Part shown: piece by piece, positions 34,336 through 47,109 of the stretch
How the letters are laid out: every line of letters begins with the position of its first letter
Numbering within the stretch: position 1 is the stretch's first letter
Assembly: GCA_028554795.2 (NCBI GenBank)
Contig: CM068838.1
Span: 131,933,268 to 131,997,267 of the forward strand
DNA: 64,000 bases
Direction of reading: 5' to 3'
Source: Sinohyriopsis cumingii
Taxonomy: Eukaryota; Mollusca; Bivalvia; Unionida; Unionidae
The notes under the pieces: generated by a model
What the model was told of the DNA's origin: nothing
The model's input: the letters and a program-made list of their open reading frames with translations, nothing else
Databases searched by the model: none
Translations under genes and position numbers: made by a program

Positions 34336-35326
34336 GGGTTCTATACATTTGTATTCGGAGATCAATCATATTGCTACAAAAGGACAGGTCTCTTTATTAT
34401 ATTCTAGGTCACTGTTGTCTATTTTGCTAGCAGGTTCACTGGCCTTCCAGTGTAAAATCACTTTGTTTCTGCTGTACTCATTTATATATGATTTATATTC
34501 TTCATCTGTCCTCTTAAACTATTGTTTTGTATCACATTTTATCATTTCACAATAAATTTAATTTTTTGTAATAACAGGTTTTTATCTTCTATTAACCAGA
34601 TTATGTTTCATTAATTCCCTTTGTTTTAATCAAAAGCAAGATAAATATTAGTAATGTAGTCTAGCAGTTATATGTCCCTAACATGTTAATGCATTGGGCA
34701 CATTACAATCTGAGTGCTAGAATGAAATGGAAATTGAACTGATAAACTGAATGAAAAAGAATTTCATTCCAGCATCCTTATTGTATGATTTTTCCTTTAG
34801 TCATTCCCCACTCACAAGATTTCTCCATTTTCCATTTTCTACTTAGACAGTGTATCCCAATGCCTTAGAAACATTTTGTATACACTTTCTACTGAGTTAT
34901 GTTTTTAATTATAGCTGGGTGCCTTGCCAAATTTTGTACTGTGGTATAGTGGTCATGGTATATAATAATTACCACAATTATATTTAGGACCAGCAATTCA
35001 ATGTTCTGGGAATGGGACCTGCCTTTATTTTGTTTAATTTCTGTCTAGCTAGAAAAATTATCCTGCTCATGTTTGTAGCAAAATAACATGATATTGTTCA
35101 GAAATAATACTAATTATCTTGAGACAAAAGAAAAATAGAAAGTGTTGATACTGAAGCTTTCAGTTTTAGAGCTTACACTTATGATATAATAGACATGGAA
35201 AATTTTAATCCGATGCCAACACCCAGGCACAGTATTTATCAGAGAGGTGCCAATAAACATAACAAACACTTACTTGACAATGACAAAACATTTAGTGGAC
35301 TGGAGAAATTATGTAAACTTAATACA

Positions 35327-38300
35327 AAAAACAAGTGGACATATGAAAATAGTAAGATGATTCATATTCTTACAAAGGATGTGTCACACTGATAGAAACA
35401 TTCTTTATACACACACTTTCTATTGAACTATGGTTTTATCAACTTACATTATGTGTCACACTGATAGAAACATTTTGTATACGCACTTTCTATTGAACTA
35501 TGGTTTCATCAACTTACATTATGTGTCACACTGATATAAACATTTTGTATACACACTTTCTATTGAACTATGGTTTTAGCAACTTACATTATGTGTCACA
35601 CTGATAGAAACATTTTGTATACACACTTTCTATTGAACTATGGTTTTAGCAACTTACATTATGTGTCACACTGATAGAAACATTCTGTATACACACACTT
35701 TCTACTGAACTATGGTTTCATCAACTTACATTATGTCACACTGACATAGAAACATTCTGTATACAAACTTTCTATTGAACTATGGTTTCATCAACTTACA
35801 TTATGTCACACTGACATAGAAACATTCTGTATACACACTTTCTATTGAACTATGGTTTCATCAACTTACATTATGTCACACTGACATAGAAACATTCTGT
35901 ATACACACACTTTCTATTGAACTATGGTTTCATCAACTTATGTGTCACACTGACAGAAACATTGTGTATACACACTTTCTACTGAACTATGGTTTCATCA
36001 ACTTATATTATGTGTCACACTGATAGAAACATTGTATATACACACTTTCTATTGAACTATGGTTTCAGCAACTTACATTATGTGTCACAATGATAGAAAC
36101 ATTCTGTATACACACTTCCTATTGAACTATGGTTTCAGCAACATACATTATGTGTCACAATGATAGAAACATTCTGGATACACACTTTCTATTGAACTAT
36201 GGTTTCAGCAACATACATTATGTGTCACACTGATAGAAACATTCTGTATACACACACTTTCTATTGAGCTATGGTTTCATCAACTTACATTACATTACGT
36301 GTCACAATGATAGAAACATTCTGGATACACACTTTCTATTGAACTATGGTTTCATCAACTTACATTATGTGTCACACTGATAGAAACATTCTGTATACAC
36401 ACTTTCTATTGAGCTATGGTTTCATCAACTTACATTATGTGTCACAATGATAGAAACATTCTGGACACACACTTTCTATTGAACTATGGTTTCATCAACT
36501 TACATTATGTGTCACACTGATAGAAACAGTCTGTATACAAACTTTCTATTGAACTATGGTTTCATCAACTTATATTATGTGTCACACTGATAGAAATATT
36601 GTGTATACGCACTTTCTATTGAACTATGGTTTCAGCAACTTACATTATGTGTCACAATGATAGAAACATTCTGTATACACACTTTATATTGAACTATGGT
36701 TTCAGCAACATACATTATGTGTCACAATGATAGAAACATTCTGGATACACACTTTGTATTGAACTATGGTTTTAGCAACATTATGTGTCACAGTGATAGA
36801 AACATTCTGGATACACACTTTCTATTGAACTATGGTTTCATCAACTTACATTATGTGTCACACTGATAGAAACAGTCTGTATACACACACTTTCTATTGA
36901 ACTATGGTTTCATTAACTTACATTATGTGTCACAATGATAGAAACATTCTGCATACACACTTTCTATTGAACTATGGTTTCAGCAATATACATTATGTGT
37001 CACAATGATAGAAGCATTGTGTATACACACTTTCTATTGAACTATGGTTTCAGCAACTTACAGTATGTCACACTAACATAGAATCATTCTGTATACACAC
37101 ACTTTCTGCTGAGCTATGGTTTCATCAACTTATATTATGTGTCACACTGACAGAAACTTTCTGTATACACACTTTCTACTGAACTATGGTTTCATCAACT
37201 TATATTATGTGTCACACTGACAGAAACATTCTGTATATACACTTTGTACTGAACTATGGTTTCATCAACTTATATTATGTCACACTAACATAGAATCATT
37301 CTGTATACACACACTTTCTGCTGAGCTATGGTTTCATCAACTTATATTATGTGTCAAACTGATATAGAAACATTCTGTATGCACACACTTTCTACTGAGC
37401 TATGGTTTTGTCAACTTACATTGTGTCACACTGACATAGAAACATTCTGTATACACACACTTTCTACTGAACTATGTTTCATCAACTTACATTGTGTCAC
37501 ACTGACATAGAAACATTCTGTATACACATACTTTCTACTGAGCTATGGTTTCATCAACTTACATTATGTGTCACAATGATAGAAACATTCTGCATACACA
37601 CTTTCTATTGAACTATGGTTTCAGCAACATACATTATTTGTCACAATGATAGAAACATTGTGCATACACACTTTCTATTGAACTATGGTTTCAGCAACTT
37701 ACATTATGTCACACTGACATAGAAAGATTCTGTATACACACACTTTCTATTGAACTATGGTTTCATCAACTTACATTATGTGTCACAATGATAGAAACAT
37801 TCTGTATACACACTTTCTATTGAACTATGGTTTTAGCAACTTACATTATGTGTCACAATGATGTAAACATAAGACAGAAAACAAGTGGACATATGAAAAT
37901 AGTAAGATGATTCATAGTCTTACAAAAGATGTGTCACACTGATAGAAACATTCTGTATACACACACTTTCTATTGAACTATGGTTTCAGCAACTTACATT
38001 ATGTCACACTGACATAGAAACATTCTGTATACACACACTTTCTATTGAACTATGGTTTCAGCAACTTTTATTATGTGTCATGCTGACAGAAACATTCTGT
38101 ATACACACTTTTTACTGAACTATGGTTTCATCAACTTATATTATGTGTCACACTGACAGAAACTTTCTGTATACACACTTTCTACTGAACTATGATTTCA
38201 TCAACTTATATTATGTGTCACACTGACAAAACCATTCTGTATACACACACTTTGTACTGAACTATGGTTTCATCAACTTACATTATGCCACACTAACATA

Positions 38301-39905
38301 GAATCATTCTGTATACACACACTTTCTGCTGAGCTATGGTTTCATCAACTTACATTATGTGTCACAATAACATAGAAACATTCTGTATACACACACTTTC
38401 TACTGAGCTATGGTTTTGTCAACTTACATTGTGTCACACTGACATAGAAACATTCTGTATACACACACTTTCTATTGAACTATGGTTTCATCAACTTACA
38501 ATGTGTCACACTGACATAGAAACATTCTGTATACACACACTTTCTACTGAGCTATGGTTTTGTCAACTTACATTATGTCACACTGACATAGAAACATTCT
38601 GTATACACACACTTTCTACTGAACTATGGTTTCATCAACTTACATTGTGTCACTCTGACATAGAAACATTCTGTATACACACACTTTCTACTGAGCTATG
38701 GTTTTGTCAACTTACATTGCGTCACACTGACATAGAAACATTCTGTATACACACACTTTCTACTGAACTATGGTTTCATCAACTTACAATGTGTCACACT
38801 GACATAGAAACATTCTGTATACACACACTTTCTACTGAGCTATGGTTTCATCAACTTAAATGTGTCACACTGACATAGAAACATTCTGTATACACACACT
38901 TTCTACTGAACTATGGTTTCATCAACTTATATTGTGTCACACTGACATAGAAACATTCTGTATACACACTTTCTACTGAACTATGGTTTCATCAACTTAC
39001 AATGTGTCACACTGACATAGAAACATTCTGTATACACACACTTTATATTGAACTATGGTTTCATCAACTTACATTATGTGTCACACTGACAGAAACATTC
39101 TGTATACACACACTTTCTACTGAACTATGGTTTCATCAACTTACATTGTGTCATACTGAATAGAAACATTCTGTATACACACACTTTCTACTGAACTATG
39201 GTTTCATCAACTTACAATGTGTCACACTGACATAGAAACATTCTGTATACACACACTTTCTACTGAGCTATGGTTTCATCAACTTAAATGTGTCACACTG
39301 ACATAGAAACATTCTGTATACACACACTTTCTACTGAACTATGGTTTCATCAACTTATATTGTGTCACACTGACATAGAAACATTCTGTATACACACTTT
39401 CTACTGAACTATGGTTTCATCAACTTACAATGTGTCACACTGACATAGAAACATTCTGTATACACACACTTTCTACTGAACTATGGTTTCATCAACTTAC
39501 ATTGTGTTACACTGACATAGAAACTTTCTGTATACACACACTTTCTACTGAACTATGGTTTCATCAACTTACATTATGTGTCACACTGACAGAAACATTC
39601 TGTATACACACACTTTCTACTGAGCTATGGTTTCATCAACTTACACTGTGTCACACTGACAGAAACATTCTGTATACACACACTTTCTACTGAACTATGG
39701 TTTCATCAACTTACATTGTGTCACACTGACAGAAACATTCTGTATACACACACTTTCTACTGAACTATGGTTTTGTCAACTTACATTGTGTCACACTGAC
39801 AGAAACATTCTGTATACACACACTTTCTACTGAACTATGGTTTTGTCAACTTACATTGTGTCACACTGACAGAAACATTCTGTGTACACGCACTTTCTAC
39901 TGAGC
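35327..39905. repeat. 72-bp satellite, about 60 units, ~4.5 kb
   Basis: Unit approximately tgtcacactgacatagaaac, attctgtatacacacacttt, ctactgaactatggtttcat, caacttacattg. The left half favours attatgtgtcacaatgatag and attgaact; the right half favours attgtgtcacactgacatag and tactgaact. In-frame period 24 residues yields open frames up to 180 codons (38336-38878), which are artefacts. The left flank (acaagtggacatatgaaaat at about 35331) is repeated inside the array at about 37880. Larger units are duplicated at a 428-bp offset near 38790 and 39215. Confidence 0.96.
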
Positions 39906-40333
39906 TCAAGAGTAAGAGTATTAATATCTCTCAACACTTGAGTAAACCACCAAGAACTTGTGATGTTCTATACACGCACTACACTGTAAATAGGTCAAGC
40001 ATATTTTATGATGTCCGTCCATCTATTACCAATTTTATTTCTGCACAAATATCTCGACTTCTTCACCATCTGCAGTTTCCAAGATTTATGGCTGGCTTGC
40101 ACTTGGGTGAAGGAAGAAACCTTTTAATGTCAGGGTCTAATATTGGGATCACTGAGGCTGAAAGAAGAAAAATTGTTTCCGTACAGTAACATTAGTTGTA
40201 CATCACAGACCTGGACCAAACTTTGTGGATGGCTTGTACTGGAAACAGCCTTTAAATTTTGGTATCAACAGGTCTCGGTCACTGTAGCTGAAATAAAAAT
40301 GGCTTCTGCCCAATAACATTAGTTCTATATCAC
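39906..40333 (+). repeat. Degenerate ~135-bp repeat, same family as 58370-58980
   Basis: About two to three diverged units: caccatctgcagtttccaag, accaaactttgtggatggct, tcactg(a/t)(a)gctgaaa and gtttc(c/t)g(c/t)(a/c)cagtaacatt. An 83-codon frame across it (39938-40189) is not coding-like. Confidence 0.6.
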
Positions 40334-40510
40334 AGACAAGGAGCCTCTGTAACTCATTTGGTAGAGAATTGTACTTGTAATCTAGGGGTCACAGGTTTGA
40401 TACGCACCCAGGCTTGACTGCCTTGGTATGTCCTTGGGAAAGGCACTTGGCTGCCATTTTATCAGTATTATATAGCATATATTGTTAAAAGTGTTGTTAA
40501 GACAAACAAA
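40334..40510 (+). mobile_element. tRNA-headed SINE, family 3
   Basis: Box A region tctgtaactcatttggtaga and box B region ggtcacaggtttgatacgc lie about 35 bp apart, with a tRNA-like anticodon arm between. The body reads tgccttggtatgtccttggg and aggcacttggctgccatttt. It ends near tgttaagacaaac followed by A-rich sequence. Confidence 0.75.
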
Positions 40511-41269
40511 AAACAACCAAGAAAATCAAAGACATGAACCAAAATTTGCATGCACTTGGAGTAATAAAGTAAACCTATACATTTTTTAGACTAAATGTCA
40601 AAGGCCATGGACATGATAAGTCTAATAATGAAGTCACGGCTTAATATCATTGATGTGTTACCTGTTGCTAATGAGTAATAGGGATTTCATGACAGACCTA
40701 GATGGCATCACAGCCTTACTGTAATGGATAGGAAAAATATGGGAACTTTAAGAGAAAGTGATTTGAGTGACATAGTAACTACAAGTTCGTTTGGAACATA
40801 TCATTACTAATGATACCCCTGACCCCTAACACAAATTTGCAACACTTTGTCGGATAGGCTACTGAAAAGAAGTGGACTGGAAATTCCAAAATTCACAAAA
40901 AAACATGAATTTTTGTTTATGTCTGTCAGACCTCCAAATACAGTTTGATAAATCAGCCCCCCACCACACACACAAACATACGTTTTATACTGATGAACGA
41001 TTTGTGGGTATGATGTTACCAGTTCATTAAATTGTGCTGCATACAAAAATGTCTGGAATACACCAGCATACAAATTATGAACTTTGAATAAGACCTTCAA
41101 ATCTGTGTTTGATAGTGATGGATGACTTTTTAGTCTGATGTCACCTATCATTAAAATGTACTGCATGCAAATCATTCAGGAACACTCTGGGTACAGTTTA
41201 GACACTTATCAGTATTTGGTAACCCCCATATCTAGTGTGAAAAATTTCAAATGACCAGAGTAAATAGAG

Positions 41270-42240
41270 TCCTATTTTTCCACATGGATTTACAAGTCAT
41301 CAAAACATAGGATTTGATCCAAAATATTCTGTACATGTCGCCAAAACTGACGATAGCTCAAGAGATGTGAGAAATACCAGTAAGCATCCTCAATGTACAC
41401 TAATATGTTGTGGACAGGTTTGTCTGCAAACAATTCTTTGATTTTATGAATAGGTGCTATCAGGCCCACAAATAGTCCATCAGTATCAACACTGATTTGG
41501 GGGGCTGATTTACTGGACTACAGAATTTAGTAACAGATGTATTCAAAATAGTCACAGGACAGAAGTTTGTGTTATTCCATATGGATTTACAAGTCATCAA
41601 ACATAGGATTTGTTCAGGAAGTAACCTTAGGCTAACAAGTAGATCTCATCTTTTTTGGGGGACATTATTTTTAGCATAGACCAACCATACCAGACCCAAT
41701 TTGGAATGAAGTTTTCACCCTCCGATTATTTCTATTGACCACTTACTAGTAATTAATAAATTTAATTCTACTGACCTTTGTGTGCAGATGGTTAGTAAAA
41801 TCCCTCCTCTTTTGACCAATGGCATTAAATCCTTCAGAAGGTTCACTTTGTTTTTAGTATTAATCTGTGAGAACAGAGCACCTGTGTATCCATCAAGTAC
41901 TGACCTTTATTTAAATTGCTGATACAATTGTGGAAAGCAGCATCACCCCAAGGCAAGAGTAATACATGATTTAGTCCCCCCTGTACAGTACTCTTACCTT
42001 GCTGCTTTCTACGTGTCACCAAAAGGACCCTTCAACCAAAGATAGCTCAAGAGCCATGAGAAATACACGGAAAGTGTCTAAAATATAAGTGATGTGTTGG
42101 AGACAGTGTGTCACATGACCATGTTGCACAGAGCATAAAAGAATTTGAGTATGGCTCAGAAAATTATCTCATTTTATGCAAACACTGCTGAAAATATCAA
42201 GAAACTATACGTAGCAAAAATGGGACTACAAATCCATTTC
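41270..42240. repeat. Ancient degenerate repeat region
   Basis: Pairs of related segments recur: atggatttacaagtcatcaa followed by acataggattt at about 41285 and 41580; gatagctcaagag with tgagaaatac at about 41351 and 42043. No coding signal is seen. Confidence 0.5.
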
Positions 42241-42375
42241 ATTTTCCATAGGGACTAGCAATTATTAGAAATACCATATAAAATCTGTCAGTCTGTCATT
42301 GCTATTGTAACTATCAATAAAACCTGTTCTCCAGCTGTCAGTTCAAAAACCCTTATTCATTCTCATCCACATACC

Positions 42376-42571
42376 AAACACTGACATGTCACTTCTGTCT
42401 CCATGGGTTCAAGTCTTGAGCTCAGCCAACATGTATATGTGAAAAAGCTTGCCAGTAGCTTTCTGTGGGTCAATGAGTGTTTACTGGTTCTTCCTCCACC
42501 AAACATACTGGCCACCATGTACAGCCTATCATGTGCTGAATAATGAATAAAGCCATAACAACCAACCAACA
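42376..42571 (+). mobile_element. Old SINE family 1 copy, 5'-truncated
   Basis: Starts within the head (cacttctgtctccatgggtt), retains the body (gaaaaagcttgccagtagct) and a degraded tail ending ataacaaccaaccaac. No TSD is apparent. Confidence 0.8.
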
Positions 42572-42588
42572 TATTGATCTTTCAGCCA

Positions 42589-42870
42589 TGGTAGCTCAAT
42601 TGCTAGTGTATCAGACTCATTGGCATGTTATAGCCAATAATGTGTTACAAGTGCCATTAAAAGCATCTTGGTATGTTATAGCCAATAATGTGTTACAAGT
42701 GCCATTAAAAGCATCTTGGCATGTTATAGCCAATAATGTGTTACAAGTACCATTAAAAGCACCTTGGCATGTTATAGCCAATAATGTGTTACAAGTGCCA
42801 TTAAAAGCACCTTGGCATGTTATAGCCAGTAATGTGTTACAAGTGCCATTAAAAGCACCTTGGCATGTTA
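42589..42870 (+). repeat. 48-bp tandem repeat (five units) behind a tRNA-like SINE head
   Basis: Starts with gccatggtagctcaattgct, which matches the start of SINE family 3, then five units of tggcatgttatagccaataa, tgtgttacaagtgccattaa, aagcacct with a measured 48-bp period. The period is divisible by three, so both strands stay open (42543-42905 and the reverse); neither is a gene. Confidence 0.88.
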
Positions 42871-44860
42871 ATAATAATAATAATAATAATGAGGAGTTTG
42901 TATAGCGCCTAATCTTTAGAAGCTCTAAGTGCTTTACAACAATAGACATCATTTATATGATAAAAAAACATATTATTACAAACACAAACACCATGAAATT
43001 AGAAAAAAGAGAAAAAAACATGCTGAGAATATTTAAGGTAGGAAACATTATTAGGTCTTTAAGTTTGTTCTTGCAGTCAAAATAAGTGAGTTTTGAGAGC
43101 ACTCTTGAATGTGATCACCATGTCTTTGTGTCTAAGTTCAGTGGGCAATTCATTCCATGTTGCTGGGCTCTGGTATGCAAAAGAACGCTGTCCATGTGAC
43201 TTTGTTTTCATAGTGGGAATAATGAGTATACGATTGTCAGAAGAGGAGCGTAAGTATCTTGCTAGTGTGTACACATGGGTGAGGTCAGATAGGTATGTTG
43301 GACTAGAGTCTATCAGTGAAATGTAGGACAGAGAACAAATTTTGTATTTGATTCTGGATCAAATGGATAGCCAGTGTAGGGTACAGAGCAACGGGGAGGT
43401 GTGCTCTGATCATGGTACTCTAAGTATGATCCGAGCAGCTGTGTTTTGAACTTTTTGAAGTTTTGGAGTAGATATTGAGATGAACCAGACAGAATTGAGT
43501 TACAATAGTCCAGTCTTGAAAGTACTAATGAACACATAAGTGTTTTAGTGGCATCAACTGAAAGATATTTGTGAATGGAGCTGATGCGTCTCAGCTCAAG
43601 ATATGCAGCCTTGCATATGTTCATGACATGTTGGTACAATGTGAGAGTACTGTCCAGAGTAACACCTAGGTTTTGTACTGATTGTGTGAATTTAAGGTTG
43701 GTGTTGCTGATATTTATTGTTTGAGGTAAAGGATGTGAATGAGAAAGACTTTGAGTTGTAATCAGAATGGCCTCAGTTTTATCATCATTCATCTGCAACT
43801 TGTTACATGTTATCCATGATTTCACATCAGAAATGCACCTCTCTACACCTTGGATGGTAGCATCAACTTCAGTCGGATGGCTAGATTTGTATATTTGGGT
43901 GTCATCAGCGAACAATTGGTGAGACACTAGATGATAATCTATGACACTTGAGAGCGGCTGAGTGTATAGAAAGAAGAGAACATGTCCAAGAACACACCCC
44001 TGTGGAACACCACAATATAGATCAACTGGGCTGGAGTGTATTCCATTTGCAGACACAATTTGTGTTCTGTTGACCAAGTATAACTTGAACCACAGTAAGG
44101 CTGTATCATGAATGCCAATTACATGCTGGAGACAGTGAAGTAATATATCATGGTCTATTGTGTCAAATGCTGCAGACAAATCAAGGAGGGTGAGGACTGT
44201 AATCTTTCCGCTATCCAAAGCAGAGAGAATGTCATTAACTACTTTTGGAAGAGTAGTTTCAGTACTGTGGCAAGGGTAATATGCAGATTGTACATTGCTA
44301 AAAGACTGTTTGAATTCAGATGAGATACAAGCTGGGATAGAACAACCTTTTCTAAGATTTTTTATATGAATGGGAGATTAGAAACTGGGCAGTAGTTCTT
44401 TAAATCGTTATGGTCTAGTGTTGGTTTCTTCAGCAGAGGCTTTACAATGGCAGTTTTGAAAAATGATGGAAATTCCCCTGATGAGAGAGAGGTATTAAAA
44501 ACATCAGTTAGTGAAGGCAATACTGGATCTAAGCACTCAAGCAGCAGTGATGATGGAATTAGATCAAGTTCACATGACTTTGGTACACTCTTCATCAGGC
44601 TTGTACATACAAAATCCATAGAGACAGGTTCAAATGCTGCTAATGGTTGCCGCTCAAATTCTGTACCCCAACTGTATGGTGACGACAAGTCAATTGAAAT
44701 TGTGGTGTCAAGCTTGTCTCTAAAATTCTTCAAAAATTATCAAGACTTTTGTAATGATATTATACTGCCATATTGTGGGGAAAGCTCAAATCTCCCAAGG
44801 GTAAATTCATCTTTCCAGTCAGCTTGCTTTCAGGCAAACTGACTTTTACAAAATTGATCC
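42871..44860 (-). mobile_element. CR1/L2-type non-LTR retrotransposon, partial, antisense
   Basis: Minus-strand LINE with the C-terminal half of the ORF2 protein and the 3' end. The 3' terminus reads (on the minus strand) gcttctaaagattaggcgct then atacaaactcctc followed by (ATT)n at 42872-42890. The same 3' end occurs on the + strand at 49503-49700. The 5' end is missing and the left border of the LINE is uncertain around 44860. No TSD was identified. Confidence 0.9.
43077..44733 (-). pseudogene. Reverse transcriptase ORF2 remnant of CR1/L2-type LINE
   Basis: Three reading-frame pieces on the minus strand: 44733-44362 (RT fingers, with FFKTAIVKPLLKKP and LKNYCPVSNLPFI), 44218-43313 (301 codons) and 43274-43077 (C-terminus, with GQRSFAYQSPATWNELPTEL and FKSALKTHLF). 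RT motif A is LLDLSAAFDTIDHDIL, motif B GVPQGCVLG, motif C LFADDTQIY with both catalytic Asp retained, then DKTEAILI. Frame breaks near 44220-44360 and near 43315-43440 make it non-functional as it stands. The endonuclease domain is absent. The family reverse-transcribes its own RNA at a nicked target; this copy could not do so. Confidence 0.92.
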
Positions 44861-44922
44861 AGCTCTGAACATTAACGTACCATACTTTAACTCAGTTTTT
44901 GTTCATTCCTCTGACCCACCTA

Positions 44923-45130
44923 GGGCCACAAGTTGCTTACAGATTACTGCCATCTCACCTATGTCTCTCTGGGTTCAATTTTCGGGCTTGGCCAATGTGG
45001 GTACATGAGAAAGCTTGTCAGTAGCTTCCTATGGGTTGGTGGTTCTTCCTCCAACAGTTGTACTGGCCACAATGTATAGTCTATCTTGTACTGAAAAATG
45101 TCATTAAAACCCTATAACAACAACAACAAC
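44923..45130 (+). mobile_element. SINE family 1 copy with deleted box A
   Basis: Begins gggccac and jumps to the linker (ttacagattactgccatctc), so the first ~35 bp including box A is missing. Body and tail (aaaatgtcattaaaacccta then (ACA)n) are intact. Flanks ctgacccacctag and ctgacctag are a possible diverged TSD. Confidence 0.85.
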
Positions 45131-46380
45131 TGACCTAGCTAACTGTATTTTCACATCTCCCCACCCAAGCAATCATCATAATGAATGCTTTGATTTAAAT
45201 CATTAGGCTTCTTCAAATCATGTCCAGTTTTCTCATTCCATTACTTATCATTACATGTACAATATGGATGCATCTTCTCTCAGACTATGTACAGTAACAG
45301 AAAGGAGCAAAACCAACAAGTTCAATAAAATCAACAGATAATTAATTTCCCTAGAATAAAAAGTAAAAATTTGAAAAAAACACAGTAATGTAAATTAAAA
45401 CACAAATAATCCTAAATTTTTTATCATAAGTTCAAAAGTCCAAATTGTTCTGAATGAGTTCCAATAATCTTGAATGTCCTGATGTACCAAGATTCTTGAA
45501 TGTCTTCATGTACCAAAATTATATAATCCAGAATGTCTTTGTAGTGTTTTCATTAATAACAAAGTATGGGGTTATTCCAACAAATTAATGAGCACCTTTT
45601 AATTCCAAGGAATAGATGAATAATTCCTCTCAAATTATATTTAAACACAACTATAAATTCTGTGCATAGATTCCCAAACATTGATATTAAACTGGAATGA
45701 ATACTTGTTTACATAGTCACTACATATACATATTTCACTTGTCTTGCAAAGTAGTATTTTTAGAAGAAAAAAAACCATCATTATCTTAATGTAAACAAGG
45801 TCAGGTCTTCAACTCAAATTCAAGTAAACATCTTGTTTACTTCTTACGATTATGACAAAAATCAGGTAGGCTTGACCCTCATTCATGGACAAAAAATTAA
45901 ACACAGTGTATAGACATACAAAACCTTAGCAACGATTGTGTGCTCTACACTCAGACTGGATTACTGTGGCCTAGTTTCCAGGGACTAATATAAATTATTT
46001 AAGACATGGACTTGAGTGCTAGAAGCAGGGGTATATTTTCTGCTTACATTACAATTAGTAGTATTGCTTAACAATACTAATTCAAGCCTCCGACATTAGC
46101 AGTATCTTCTGCTCACATCAAAATCTAGTCTAAAACTTTTATTATATACAATTGATTCTTTGTTGGTTATGTAAATCATGTGAGCAGATACATGCCTTAT
46201 TTATAAATAAATGGTCCCCTAATTTTTGTCACTGATGTTACTGGAGAGCATCAAATTATTTTACTTCCAGGAAAAAAGAACTTTCTTGTTTGTTACAAGA
46301 TTTTAGTCCATTGTGAAAAACATTCCAGTCCACTACTAACAATGCTAGTTTTGTTGTATATGTATATAATATAATTTATA
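45131..46380. other. AT-rich DNA, nothing recognised
   Basis: No exon, RNA gene or delimited repeat seen. A short partial duplication (gaatgtc(c/t)t(g/c)atgtaccaa) occurs near 45472 and 45498. Confidence 0.5.
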
Positions 46381-46785
46381 AAATAAACAACACCAACATG
46401 TAGAATGTGTGACCGGTTTAACTTTAATGCTTCATCAGACTGAATTCAATATCATTGCTTACATTATTAAATATGTTGTTTCTAAGTGATCAATGAAATA
46501 AACAATATGACATAAACAAGATGACATCATAGCTTACATTTTTAACCTAATTGTCTTATACTTTAGCGAATAATTTACATGGAGATATGCATATACAGCA
46601 CAGATTAATGATATTTTAATACATAAAAATACATAAAACTAGGTCTTAAAGATACATATATCTCTATTAATAACTATATCTAAAATATATGACTAAATAG
46701 AGATAAACAGTTTATCAATATTTTTATTATGTATAATGCACACCTATTAAAGATATAGATAATAAATAAATTTAAAAATATATAC

Positions 46786-46786
<1 letters not shown>

Positions 46787-46855
<69 letters not shown>
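46787..46855. repeat. (TA)n microsatellite 1
   Basis: Starts tgtgtgtata and continues as pure TA to 46855. Confidence 0.97.
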
Positions 46856-46857
<2 letters not shown>

Positions 46858-46939
46858 TTGACAAATGTTAAATAGTTCATCAGAACTCAATTTATATAAT
46901 GAAAAATTATGGCGTGCATAATACTTACTATCAAGTATT

Positions 46940-46942
<3 letters not shown>

Positions 46943-46998
<56 letters not shown>
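46943..46998. repeat. (TA)n microsatellite 2
   Basis: Second TA tract, 87 bp after the first, just before the Penelope-like element. Confidence 0.97.
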
Positions 46999-47000
<2 letters not shown>

Positions 47001-47109
47001 AATCATATGACCAATAACAATCCTTTCAAGTGCACTGGATGAGTCTTTTACAAAGGCAAATACAAAACATGGACAAGACAAACAAATAAAACAGAAAAAC
47101 GATTTGTTT

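Noticed and set aside
38336..38878. 180-codon open frame with 24-residue period (CHTDIETFCIHTLSTELWFH)
   Set aside because: It is the 72-bp satellite read in one frame; other frames and neighbouring units are broken by indels, and there is no start context, splice signal or composition change.
42543..42952. Overlapping 120- and 111-codon open frames on both strands
   Set aside because: Both arise from the 48-bp repeat (16 codons); simultaneous openness on both strands is a repeat effect.
44447..44842. 131-codon + strand frame
   Set aside because: Antisense shadow of the CR1/L2 reverse transcriptase, which has the recognisable motifs on the minus strand.
46680..47081. Minus-strand frames rich in IYIYIY
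   Set aside because: Translations of the two TA microsatellites.
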